A DNA stretch of 64,000 nt from Polytrichum commune (lineage: Eukaryota > Streptophyta > Polytrichopsida > Polytrichales > Polytrichaceae), in the NCBI GenBank assembly GCA_950295325.1, contig OX485805.1, positions 49,870,758 to 49,934,757 on the forward strand, written 5' to 3'. Positions 1 through 10,814 of this stretch are shown here, piece by piece. The notes under the pieces were generated by a model that was not told the DNA's origin, did not search any database, and saw only the letters and a list, made by a program, of their open reading frames with translations. Both the position numbers and the translations under genes were made by a program. Each line of letters begins with the position of its first letter. The first letter of the stretch is position 1.

Positions 1-1560
1 ATTCATCCGCCTGTAGTTGAGAAAAACCATGCAGCAAATAGGTGAATCACCACAAACAGGACCTTGAAACCATGGTTGATTGCAGTTGGACTGATTGTTT
101 AAGAAGATATGGATGTACTTTATTAAATATTTGGCCACAGTTTACACAAGGGAGGAATGGAGGCCAACAGCATCAATCACATCACAAATTCCAACAGTTT
201 GGTATGATCACAAGAGAGTAACGCAATCCTCATGAAAAACGCATAAAGTATCAAGAGGAGAGGCTGCAGAGATTCTCACCATGGGTGCAGTGACAGAGGA
301 CAGAGAGAAGAGACGATCTTCAGCTTGAAATTTCCGAGGCCGCTTTGTACTTTAAAATAAACATTGAACATTTCATTTATGTTAGCAACATCTACATTCC
401 AGGATCCATTTACAATTATTCACACAGTTACTTTGTACGAGACCGGAGATCTAATATGATGCTGAAAATGCATTTTCAACATGAGGATGCAGCCCTTAAG
501 CATTACAAACATGTACTATATGCAGAGTCGTTCAACATGCACCCAATAGAATAACATTCAACCTCAGCATGAGCATCCCACATCCAAAGATAATCAGAGG
601 ATGGGCATATGCACTAACAGAACTCAAAGACGGCATTGCTCTATGACATGAGAAAATTCTTCTACTTTCATGTAATTGTGATTCCCTAATAAATTATCAT
701 GATTCCACACAGTAGTAAACACAGACTATCAACTACAAGCATTCGGGAAATTGTAATTAGTACAAGAGTTAGACATCGAACATCGCTCTGAGGTAGAGAC
801 CTTACTTGCCAGCTCCTTTCGTTGATGATAGAAAGCCCTCAAAGCCTTTCAAGACATTCCCTAACTGGCTTGAATCGTGCAGATAAGTGGTCTCCAGGTC
901 ATATAACTGCATTGTGCATGTCAGCAGCGTTAAAGAGGAAGTACAAAAACTTCGTCCAATCAAGCATGATGATGCAGCCCTTAAGCATCAGAAACATTTA
1001 GTACTTAGTTTCACAAGCATGTATTATATGCAGAGTAGTTCAACATGCACCAATAGATTAACATACAACCCCAGCATGAGCATCCCATATCCAAAGATAA
1101 TCAGAGGATGGGAATGTGCACTAATAGAACTCAAAGAGACATTGCTCTGCGACAAGACCCTAAACCTACATTCATGTAATTGTGATGAATATAGTGAATA
1201 ATCTCTTAATTCTGAAGATGATGTTGCAGCTATTAAGCATCACAGGCATTTAGTACTTCGTTTCACAAACATGTATTACATGGACAGTATCAAAATTGAT
1301 AAGTGACATTCTGTGACAAGAGAAAAAATCCTTCTACTGTCACGTAATTGTGATGAATATCTTGTAATACATGTCATTGAAAACAACAATTCCCAAAGTG
1401 ATGGATACCTCACTGAAATTACGCAGTGATTAAATATAGATATGGCAAAGGGAAGCACTACCTGTTTCTCAACAGTACGAAGCTCTTCTTGCAGCTGATC
1501 TTTCTTGCTAAGAAGGAGAGCTAGGGTTTGCTGCGGGTTGCTTGCTCGTTGACCAGACAT
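1..1560 (-). CDS. EAF6: EAF6/MEAF6-like chromatin-modification subunit, partial at left edge
   Basis: EAF6 is a small coiled-coil subunit of NuA4-type histone acetyltransferase complexes in the nucleus. Four exons can be read: 1560-1462 (33 codons, begins MSGQRASNPQQ), 906-806 (101 bp), 349-280 (70 bp) and 10-1, which runs off the window. Exon 1 ends CAG before GTAGTG; exon 2 lies between an AG acceptor and GTAAGG; exon 3 ends before GTGAGA; exon 4 follows CTACAG. All phases join without a break. The family signature is visible as LLSKKDQLQEELRTVEKQ, then YDLETTYL, GNVLKGFEGFLSS and RKFQAEDRLFSLSSVTAP, the conserved core of plant EAF6 proteins. The basic C-terminal tail must lie to the left of the window. 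The start at 1560 is the only ATG in register with the conserved N-terminus. Identification rests on remembered family sequence; the splice joins are directly visible. Confidence 0.9.
462..1365. repeat. Three degenerate tandem units in EAF6 introns
   Basis: Three related stretches lie at about 480-690, 965-1190 and 1216-1365. All contain variants of GCAGCCCTTAAGCAT followed by CATGTATTATATGCAGAG, and end near TCATGTAATTGTGAT. The first two also share the block AAGATAATCAGAGGATGGG. The first unit is in intron 2; the second and third are in intron 1, so exon 2 (806-906) sits between units. They show no shared open frame. Confidence 0.7.
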
Positions 1561-2640
1561 GGCTACCGTGCGGCTAATGCACTTCGCAGGTTCGAAATTC
1601 CAGTGGCCGTTGTTTCCAAATTCCTCAAATCCTTAAGTATCCCTCGAACAACATTCGAAGCACATCCAATTCCGAGAACTAAGTCAGGGTGGTGCAAAGT
1701 GCGTTAAGGATGCTCAGGCCGCAGGAATGCCTCATTGTTTTCTCTATGTTTCAGACATAAACTTTAGCGTACAGGAGTGTGTCTTGATGTTCATCGACAT
1801 TTCGATGCCCTCCTCGCTGCGATTGATTGAATTGCTCTACTTCTTAGTTAAATTCATCCCAATCGCACCACGAAACCCTCGAGTCAATGTGTTCGTAAAA
1901 CCCTATAAATACGCGGGAACGTGACCAATGATGACGATGGACATTTTTATGCAGGGGTTTTCGCAAGAGGTTGACACCCCCAGAAGGCTCAATACCTGGG
2001 CTTTTACCTTAAGGCCCACTTTATACTGGGGCCGGCCCGAATTCTAAGAATTTCAACCAATAGGATTGCTCGGTTTCATCAAATCCAGCCCAAATATTTT
2101 ATACTAGGGTTGGTTCTGAACATTTATTTGTCTAGGGTGGCGTCCCAGATTGGTGCTAAATCTTTGGGCCAGCTTGAAAGAATCAGAATAAGGTTTTCCT
2201 CGGTTTGAACTCTCAACATGGGTCACATTGGGCTCATCCGTTGGATAATGAACACCTCTGTCATCAAACTATGAAAAGGTTGATTCTCTTCACTAAATTC
2301 TTCCTCAAGAACGTCAAGACCAAAAATTGGGCCCCATCACGTGACATGTAACAAGGTAGGGCTTGAAAAAGTTGATAATATTGGACTGTATTGAGGGCTT
2401 AGTGCTTGACCATTGGGCCGGTTCTCGAAGTAGCCCCATGCTATATATAAAGTTGAAGAGATCCTAAGAGAGGAGTGAAATAACGTAAGCACAAAGGTCG
2501 AGAGTGTATAATAAAGTGGGATCGATGTATCTGGTTGGTCATGGTATTGAGGAGAACTAGAGGTTGCTAGAGAGGATGTTGGTCGAGTCAAAACCCTTGC
2601 CAATGAGTTATATTACTAGTCCCAGGTGTTGATGCATCAC
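1561..2640. other. EAF6 upstream region, no gene seen
   Basis: The first few hundred bases should hold the EAF6 promoter; no clear TATA box faces that gene. TATA-like words facing the plus strand occur at 1904-1911 (TATAAATA) and about 2451-2461 (TATATATAAAG), but no convincing gene follows either. The TATA at 2451 could belong to an old LTR; no boundaries or duplicate could be found. Confidence 0.4.
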
Positions 2641-4370
2641 CCATCTCTAGCCCAAACACATTTTTGTGACAAATTTGTTTTATTTTATTTGTATCTTCAT
2701 TCTTTTTCTATTTTTTCCCTATCTAAAATTTTGTATTGCAAGCTAAACATATCATTCACATGTTTAAATTTTTCACAATTTTTTTAATTATGTGAAATTA
2801 TTCATCCTAAATATCTACACATGAAATACTAAATTAAATCATACAAATATGAAACCCACAAATCCAATAATCATGTCAATGCAACAAATAATCACAAAAT
2901 ATTCAATATCAATAAATATTCTTGTTTTTTAATTTAAAATTATATATAATATAAATTGTTTTTGGATAACCAAACTTAAAGGATTTTCTTTAATGAATGT
3001 TTCCAAGCACAAAATGCATAAAATTATATATTATAAAATTTTGAATATGTTTTTATACTCATGATCGTATGAACATCTCTTCATCTCTCCTAATAACCTT
3101 TAAAATATGTAATGATATTAAATATAAAACATGACTTTAAATACTATATATAATATTTACGTAGTCTAAGAATTATATTTATATATATTCTAATATTCTA
3201 ATATTTTATTTAGCATATTATTTATCTCGAGAAATTAAAATACAATATTTTATAAAAAATTCTTGTACTTCAAAATGATTTTTTAGTATTATACTATTAT
3301 CATTTTAAAAATAAATTTTGAATCATAAATTAATAAATAAAAATTGTCCCATTTTAAGTGATTTGATAATATAAAAAAATTATTATCTAAATAATATCAT
3401 CATTATATCTTACAAAATATTATTCATATATGTCGATTCCGAATATCTTGAAACTTATCACGACAGATTCATCTTCAGATATTCGTGATTATACAAGAAT
3501 TAACGAGCTTATTTTGAGCATGAAGATGACAACTTCCAATATTTCTTAATAGATGTTGATCACATTGTTGTCAAAATATTCACTCTTTGTTGTATTGAAG
3601 TAAACAAACAACCATTTTATATGTCTTGCAATATATTAGATGTTTTTAACAAAATACAAGTCAATTAACGAATTTAAATGAAGTGGAGAATTGGAAATAT
3701 CAAATAGAAATCTACATATTTGATGGAATGATTTAGAATTGTACCATGACCAACTTCTTTCATCGTTATTATATACATTTAATTGTAAATATTTTAGAAA
3801 ATCAAATATTCAATGAAAATAATCATAGATGATATAGAAATTTGTTAGAAATATCATATATTTTCCAATATGAAAATCTAATAGTAAATTGGAAAAATAA
3901 ATTTATCCCTATTATTAAATTATATTTTAATAATATTAAATCATGTTATATTTTTGCATATTGTATAGACACATGATCATTCAATCCCAACCATATACAC
4001 CAAAATAAACATACAATTCAAAAAATGATAGAACCAAATATTATATTTTTATATTTCAATTTTTAAAATATAATAAGGTTATTTTAAATTCAATAACATC
4101 TTAATTTATTCTTTAAAATTTTCTCTCACATTATCTAAATATATTGTATTTTTAATTATTTACTTTGATGTAAATATATAAATATATATTTTACTATTAA
4201 CCTATTATTTTCATCACTATTAGTTTCTTACAATTTAACAATATTCTAGGGGTGAGCACTAGCAAAAATATAGAAACTACGTGCGATAAAATATAGTGTA
4301 GATTTTATTAAAGATAGATATTTTTTTAGATATATAATAACGTCATCTAAATGTGAATTTAAGAATTATA
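2641..4370. other. AT-rich intergenic block
   Basis: Very AT-rich sequence with no open frame of note, no terminal repeats and no tandem period that I could see. Confidence 0.6.
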
Positions 4371-5877
4371 TGTGTCAGTCCCAAACTCCCACTTTTTTGC
4401 GTCGTAGTCCGGGTGAGAATCCAAGGCTCACATATGATTGTTCAGTCTTATTGGCCTTACCCCTTAACCCTTCTATTCTCCAATGATGTGAAAATCAACA
4501 CACAACTTTATTTAAGAACCATGAAGGCATAAATATTTTAAAATATTTCCTCACCTTGTAGTCAATGTCAAACACCCTTGACCAAGGGATACATGCATCC
4601 ACACTCAAATAATCCCCTCACAACAATGATCCCTTTGGTAAGACTAAGCTAGTGTTTGATAGCATGAAGGCTACACCACGTGTACATCTTGGGTGCCCAT
4701 ACTCTACAATTTCAATTACTCAATGCTAAGGAAGAAACCCACCAAGAGGGTCTGGTCTAATATTTCATTATTGGTACCTTAAGCCTCTGTTTTATGTTCT
4801 CTGCCGGAATCTTACCTAAGCCCCCTTGCTCACCGTCCTAGGTCACTTTAACTCAGCTGGGTAGCTTACATGTCTGGTCTTGTGTCCCAGCCCAGTCCTA
4901 CCAGCTCGGTTCAATCTCTCGGTGTGCCGGCCCGACTTACAGTCGGCCAGGGGGGCTCCCTCGTAAACGTCCGCTTCCTCATGCAACCCTCCAGCTAGCA
5001 TGAGCTCACCTACCCGTATCCGCTGATCAATTCCCTGCTGGCCGATCCTCCTCAGGGGCAAATCATCCATGATCTGCCTCAGGACCCCTGAAGGGGCCTC
5101 CATAGCCCAACCTTCAGCCTTTGAATTGCATGTGCGTTGGTTAGATGCGTCTGCATCCCTCACAACTCCTTCTTCACTACCCCCTTCAGATCCCTACTTC
5201 GACTACTTCGGTTGCATTGCACTCTTCTTTCCCCTTCAGTTGCTCAAACCAGATTCAGAGAACCACCCAGAGATGACAACACCGTCCAAAAGATGTCACT
5301 GCCCTCGCTTCAGAGTCTTGCCATAGTCCAGTGTCATTCCCACATTGCTCGGCCGTTGCACCAGTGACCGAACTGTCCTGCCACCGAATTCGAATCTCCC
5401 TCGCTGCAGCCAACCCTCATTATGGTGTGCATTTTTCCTTTTTCCCTTGCATTATGCATCTCCCTTACCCACCTGTTGATTAGCCCTTGGGCCATCCGTG
5501 TGGCAGCCAAGCTCCAGGGTGCCGGACCGAGGGAAGAACAAATTTTTTGTTGAGGTGCAATCTGAAGCGCATTTCTTTAGCACCACTGATGCCGCTCCTG
5601 GTGACCACTACCTTCTTCTGTCAATGCCGGCCGTCATCCCCTTGCCCCTCGCTGCACATTTTGATAGCCGCCATCTTCTCTTCACCTCCCCCGCACTGTA
5701 ACCATCCTCCTCTGCCTCCCTCTATCCATCTTTCACACTACCCCCGACCAGAGGACCAGAGAGCTCCTTACCTTGCACCGCAGCCGGGGCATATCCTCAA
5801 AAACCCCGGGGATCCCCCTTGAATGGACAGTGAGGATCCCAATTCGAACTCTAAAACCTTGAATTGGCCTTCCTAGT
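4371..5877. other. GC-richer intergenic block, no gene identified
   Basis: Base composition changes abruptly near 4371 and is clearly GC-richer, especially 4800-5830. Short open frames exist on both strands (for example minus 5163-4843) but none resembles a family I know, and overlapping frames on both strands are expected from the composition. It may be an old LTR-retrotransposon remnant. Confidence 0.35.
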
Positions 5878-5885
5878 CTTAAACT

Positions 5886-7612
5886 CTCGGGGGGTGCACT
5901 GTACTAAACATGTACGAGTATACGTGAGTGCACAGGAGGGGTATTGATTTGGACCTTGCCGTATTACGTATACATATGGTATACATGTTATAATTTATTG
6001 TTACGTACATATATGGAAGGCCTTTAAAAAATATACAATAATTGTACTTGTATGGTACTGTTACTACCGTAGTTTACTAGCAGGTTAGGCAACTTGCTGC
6101 CTAATATTTAATTAAAGTTCAAAAAGTAGGTTCGGCTTCTAAAAATAGTATATTCATATTTTCGGCAGTTTTCTCTTTTAATTTTAAAAAATTCGGCTTA
6201 CATTCATTTTTAATTTTCTATTTCAACTTATATCTTGTACATCTCTCTTGCATTGAATGACAAGTAAGATGTGAGTGAAGAGTAGAGAATGCTCTGTGCT
6301 TTATGCAAGTAGAGTGGAGTTGTGTTCAACAATGCATATGGGATATGTAAACTTTGAGGTGAAGCACCTAGTTAGACGTCATTTTTATAACACGCATAAC
6401 TTTTGCATAGAGTCTTCAAATGACATAAAATTTGTTGGAGGTGAAATATTACTTGATTTCTAAACTTTTCTTAGACCAACAAAATTCCAAAAAAGTTGAT
6501 CTTCTATGCACAAATGAGCTCCAAAAAACTGTTATGAACGCATTTTAATTTTTTGATCTTTACACGGCTGCAATGTTTTGTCCATATCTTTTGCATAAAG
6601 ACTTATTTTGACACAAAACTTGTTGGAGGTGGAAGAAGGATTGATTTCTCAACTTTTGTTAGTTGGACAAAATTCTATAAAACTTCATCTTCTATGCTCA
6701 ATTGGACTCCAAAAATTTGTGTACAACACATTTGAAAAGCCTCGCCTAGAGTCTTGCTACTTCTTAACCCATATTCTTTGTGGACTAATGTACGTGAGCT
6801 TGATTACAAAAGGAGCACCTTCTCTCCTTCAAAATTCACATATGCTTCCATTGTAAGTAAAACTCTAGTGAGAAGTAAAAATTTCTTACTTTTAGGCAAT
6901 TTTGAAAAATAATTAATTTTATATTCGGCAAAAAATGCCAATAATATTCCAAAATTTTAGGCATCTATTTTTGGAATTATTTTGTGCCGAACCTGCTATT
7001 AAACTACGGTATACTACATATCATAAGTTTTCATATTGGGTGAAATTAGGATTAACTAGGATTAACGATTTTCGTTAGCAACCTTATAGGGTAGTATGAA
7101 CCATGTACAAGGTGTCAAGGTAATATCGGGGAAAGAGGCAGTATTGGGGTTTTGAAATGATTCGTTTAGCTCAAAGTAACAAGGAGATTGGTTTATGTTG
7201 GTATCAAAAAGGGGCTAACAACAAGTGGACATATGATCTTACTGGTCATTTGATGGTAGACTTAGAGACAATAATTGCATTGGCTATAATGACATATATT
7301 GGTGAATCAAATGTTTATGAGTTACATCCGGGAGATGAAAAAGTTTTCAACGACTTTGCTGATGAAAGCTAGGATATTTTGTTATACATATTATAGGGGT
7401 TGATTATTGTTCAAAAGTATATTTGTATACTTATGTTAATGACTATATATGAATGGATTTTTTGTGTATACATATTGTCACTTGTATATTTATTGTTGCA
7501 ATTATATGTGTATTACTTCATTTCACAAAAAATAACTTGTATATAGGGGGTTTTTAGAGTATGCAGTGAATGCACGTTATTCTAGGTTTTAATATAAGGT
7601 GCACCCCCCGAG
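5886..7612. mobile_element. 1727-bp TIR transposon with 8-bp target duplication (hAT-like)
   Basis: The ends are a perfect 14-bp inverted repeat, CTCGGGGGGTGCAC at 5886 and its complement ending at 7612. The flanks carry the 8-bp direct repeat CTTAAACT (5878-5885 and 7613-7620). An 8-bp duplication with short inverted ends points to the hAT superfamily, although the ends do not start with the usual CA. A TA-flanked element (6067-7009) is nested inside. A 71-codon frame at 7157-7372 has no recognisable motif. No transposase is visible, so the element is non-autonomous. Confidence 0.75.
6067..7009. mobile_element. TA-flanked TIR element, copy 1 (nested)
   Basis: Imperfect inverted ends CCGTAGTTTACTAGCAGGTT and AACCTGCTATTAAACTACGG, with TA at 6065-6066 and 7010-7011. 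Body similarity to the copies at 47975 and 59151 is very high across most of the element. The interior contains a roughly 180-bp imperfect direct repeat, with GTTGGAGGTG present in each half. Short conserved frames inside all copies (for example 6275-6463) reflect shared descent and are not evidence of a protein. No transposase is visible. Confidence 0.8.
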
Positions 7613-7620
7613 CTTAAACT

Positions 7621-10490
7621 CTACCTACTTATCACTCATAACATAAATCTCTAAAGCTAACTTTCCAACACCCTTCCTAATTCAAAACCCAAGCTTAACA
7701 TAACTTAGTCTACCCTAATAAACATCACCATTTTTACGTTTTAAATATTTTATAACAATTCCACGACTAAATTAGAATGATTTTTAATGCTTAAGAACAT
7801 ATGTGGGCACGGTTTTGGGCTCACAGTATGTAATGTACAATATGGCTTAAATTGTAGTATTTAAAAAAAAAACTTAAAGTAGCATAAATAAAACTATATT
7901 TATATTTTATTTATAAGTTCAACATAAATCATCTGTCACTAGTGACATTGGATGAGAAATAAACAAACTGTATATAAATATGTGAATGAATTTGTTAAAA
8001 CAATCGCCTTTGGATGAAAAATATCGTCATCTGGTAATAGAAGGGTTGGCTAGTTTATTTAGGGTTTTTTAAGGGGTTTAAAAACCACGCATAGGGTATT
8101 AGGGTAGTAAGAATTATTTATAGGGTATCATGGTAGTATCAGACATCATACAAGTATGAAAGAGACAGTCTTAGAATTTTAAAATGAATCATTGAGTTCA
8201 GTTTGTCAATTATGTCCTTAGGTTTTTGTTTTTTCTTATGGTTGGCAGCCGCAATCTTTCTTTACTAAATACTTGCTCGTTTTGTTTCAGTTTAGGAATA
8301 CTTGCTCATTGTGATCACTCGCTCTTAGGTTTCGGAAATTAAACACTTGCTCGTTGTTTGAACTTTATGATGTTTGTGTGAGAATTTTTTTGGTTGGATT
8401 CAAGGTGTTGGAATGTCAAGGTGTTGGAAGTATCTTGTAAGTTTTAATATTTGAAGAAGAATTATAGTATAATGTTCATTGTTGATAATGTTGAAGTTCA
8501 ATCCTTAAGTATATATTTTAAGATGTATATTAAAGTTCAAGGTATAATGTTCTTTGTTGTTGTTGAGGTTTATGTATATTGGTGTTGATTTGTTATGTAT
8601 GCCGAAGTTGAAGTTTATGTATATTGAAGTTATTTTATTGTAATATATGTCATTTCTATGTTAGTTGGATGCTAAAGATTATAGTATAATGGTTGTATAT
8701 GTATAATGTGGAGAGTAATATTTACGCAGTGCAATGTATGCATAGTGTATTGTATACATAATGTATATGTAGACTGTTCACACAAATTTTCTACTACTTA
8801 TAAATAAGATAAGGTGATTAAGTCATACAACTTTTAAATTTATATATAATTATGGGGTATTAGAAAATACCATCTAGTAGAAATTTAGCTACTTATAGGG
8901 TGGAAAATATTCAACGAAAGAATGTAAATACCCCCCCCCCCCAATTAAATATGAGGGTTCTCGCACGTATATACATAAATCAAGTGTAAATGCACCCCTG
9001 GGATAATATTGATTATGCTCGGAGATTGAGCTTCTAACATCTCTCTTATTGTCATAGGCATTTTTACACGTGATTGCATGGATGTGTGATTAGCTATTTT
9101 CAGTGAGGTTGGTGTTTCTCCTCCAACATTCTTTTGTTAAGATGAAATTTGGGTCAACTTTATATTAAAATCTCTCATTCTTGAAACAAATAACATGTTA
9201 GGATGATTTGACGTACCCTTATTATGTTTTGCATTGTATGATTGTCCGAGCTCCGCAATCATCTTAAAATATATTTATTTGAGCATTGTTTCCTAATACA
9301 CATTCTATTAGCCGTGGCCATTTCCACCTTCTTCTTCGCATCCTTTAATCATTCATTCAATATCACCTCTTGGTAGTCAACATATGTGATCCTAACCTCT
9401 CTTATTACTTTTCGCCAAACCGCGTTAGGAACAAAGTGAGTTACATTTTTGTGACAAATAATACTTCACAAACTATAGTTAATACATATCAACCATCTTA
9501 GATAGCTGAGGTGATTCAAGATGAACTTTGAAACTCTTATTTTTCTTCACATCTTTATTTAAATAAGTTGGATGTCATTGATTACCGTGAGTTGGTGATT
9601 GGGTATATGATGACATTGAATGAAGGTCCTTTAGTACCCTACAATCCTTGTCTCTCATAGCTAGTGATTGCAACAATAATTCATCATTCTACACTCAAAA
9701 TGGCGGACATTGTACCAACTCAATTGCAAAGGCTTCATTCATAGTGGGGTTGTCCATCCCATACTATGCTATCCCTTCACCTACCATATTCAATGCAAGT
9801 ACATATTACACAAAAATTCACTTAACTTTAATAACATGTTTTTTCAATTGAAAATGGACCCAATTTCTTTCATAACACGATGTTATAATGAAATACCAAG
9901 AGTCTAAGTATGACATGTGTTTTTATATGTACATCACTACTCCTAGTCTATAGACCCTTAATCATAATTCTCTGGAGCATGAGTATGGGAAAAAAACTCC
10001 AAGTACAACCTAAGCCTCTCCCATCTAGAACAATATTTAATTGTGGCACACCAAGGCTTAAGCATCAGCAACAAATCTCCATTGTCTTTGACTAGTAATA
10101 AGGCAACAATACGTAACCTTAAAAGGCAAGAGGTCTTAACTAAAGGAAATGCACACAACATGGATTTCATCATGTATACAACTATATAGCTTGTGGGACC
10201 ACTTAATTTCAACATAATGTGCATTGTTCATGAGATATGGACGTCAAATAAAAAAAATCATGATTTTGTTTTCAAAATTGCAAGTTTGATTACAACCTCC
10301 AATCATATGACATAACTTTGTTAACCTCCACTTGTCACTTAACCTAGGCAGGACACTAAATCTGTCAAAGGCTAGGAATGAACATGTTGTGATCATCAAA
10401 ACAATGATAACTTTAATTCAAGTGCTGCAACAAATTTCCCATGGAACATGGCATCTCTTTGATTTAAAATGGGTGAGGGGGCAACAAGGC
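7621..10490. other. Intergenic DNA without recognisable gene
   Basis: AT-rich sequence with a 12-base C run at 8931-8942. The stretch 8080-8130 shares short words such as AGGGTATTAGGGTAGTA with the hAT-like MITEs, but no ends could be fixed. Short open frames near 9650-10220 overlap on both strands and show no family resemblance. Confidence 0.5.
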
Positions 10491-10493
10491 TAG

Positions 10494-10496
10494 AGA

Positions 10497-10528
<32 letters not shown>

Positions 10529-10616
10529 TGGATCAAATCTACCAACTGCATTTGAAATCTTCGTTCTGAGCTAAATACAAAACCCAAAGGTCTACGTGTT
10601 CTGAGAATTAGGGTTT
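10494..10616 (+). promoter_or_regulatory. RRP40 upstream GA tract and telo-box-like motif
   Basis: A purine tract of repeated GA/GAAA lies at about 10494-10529. TTAGGGTTT at 10608-10616 is the reverse complement of the plant telo box AAACCCTAA, and a partial AAACCCT follows nearby. Telo boxes are common in promoters or 5' leaders of plant genes for translation and ribosome/RNA processing, which fits an exosome subunit. No clear TATA box precedes the gene. Confidence 0.45.
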
Positions 10617-10814
10617 GGCGCTCTAAACCCTCGCTCCAGGGTACTCAAGGAGCTCCATCTTCATCGTTTGTTTTTTCCTTGAGAAACCTGCGGATTGGGA
10701 TCATTGGAATTTTAAGGAGAACTTACCTTTCTGATCGACAATTTTTTTATAATTCCTCCTTTACTGGAATTTTTTTGGATTGTTTCGGTGTTTTGAAGCT
10801 ATCTGATAAGAAGG

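Noticed and set aside
1904-1911. TATAAATA as a promoter for a plus-strand gene
   Set aside because: No plausible gene starts within the next several kilobases on that strand.
4843-5163. 106-codon minus-strand frame in a GC-rich block
   Set aside because: No recognisable motif, overlapping frames on the other strand, and composition alone explains its length.
6275-6463. Short open frame repeated at 48182 and 59400 that could suggest a conserved small protein
   Set aside because: The frames lie inside three copies of one transposon; similarity is equally high outside the frames and copy 3 lacks the start region.
7157-7372. 71-codon frame in the 1727-bp element as a transposase remnant
   Set aside because: No DDE, zinc-finger or hAT dimerisation motif is visible and it is too short to judge.
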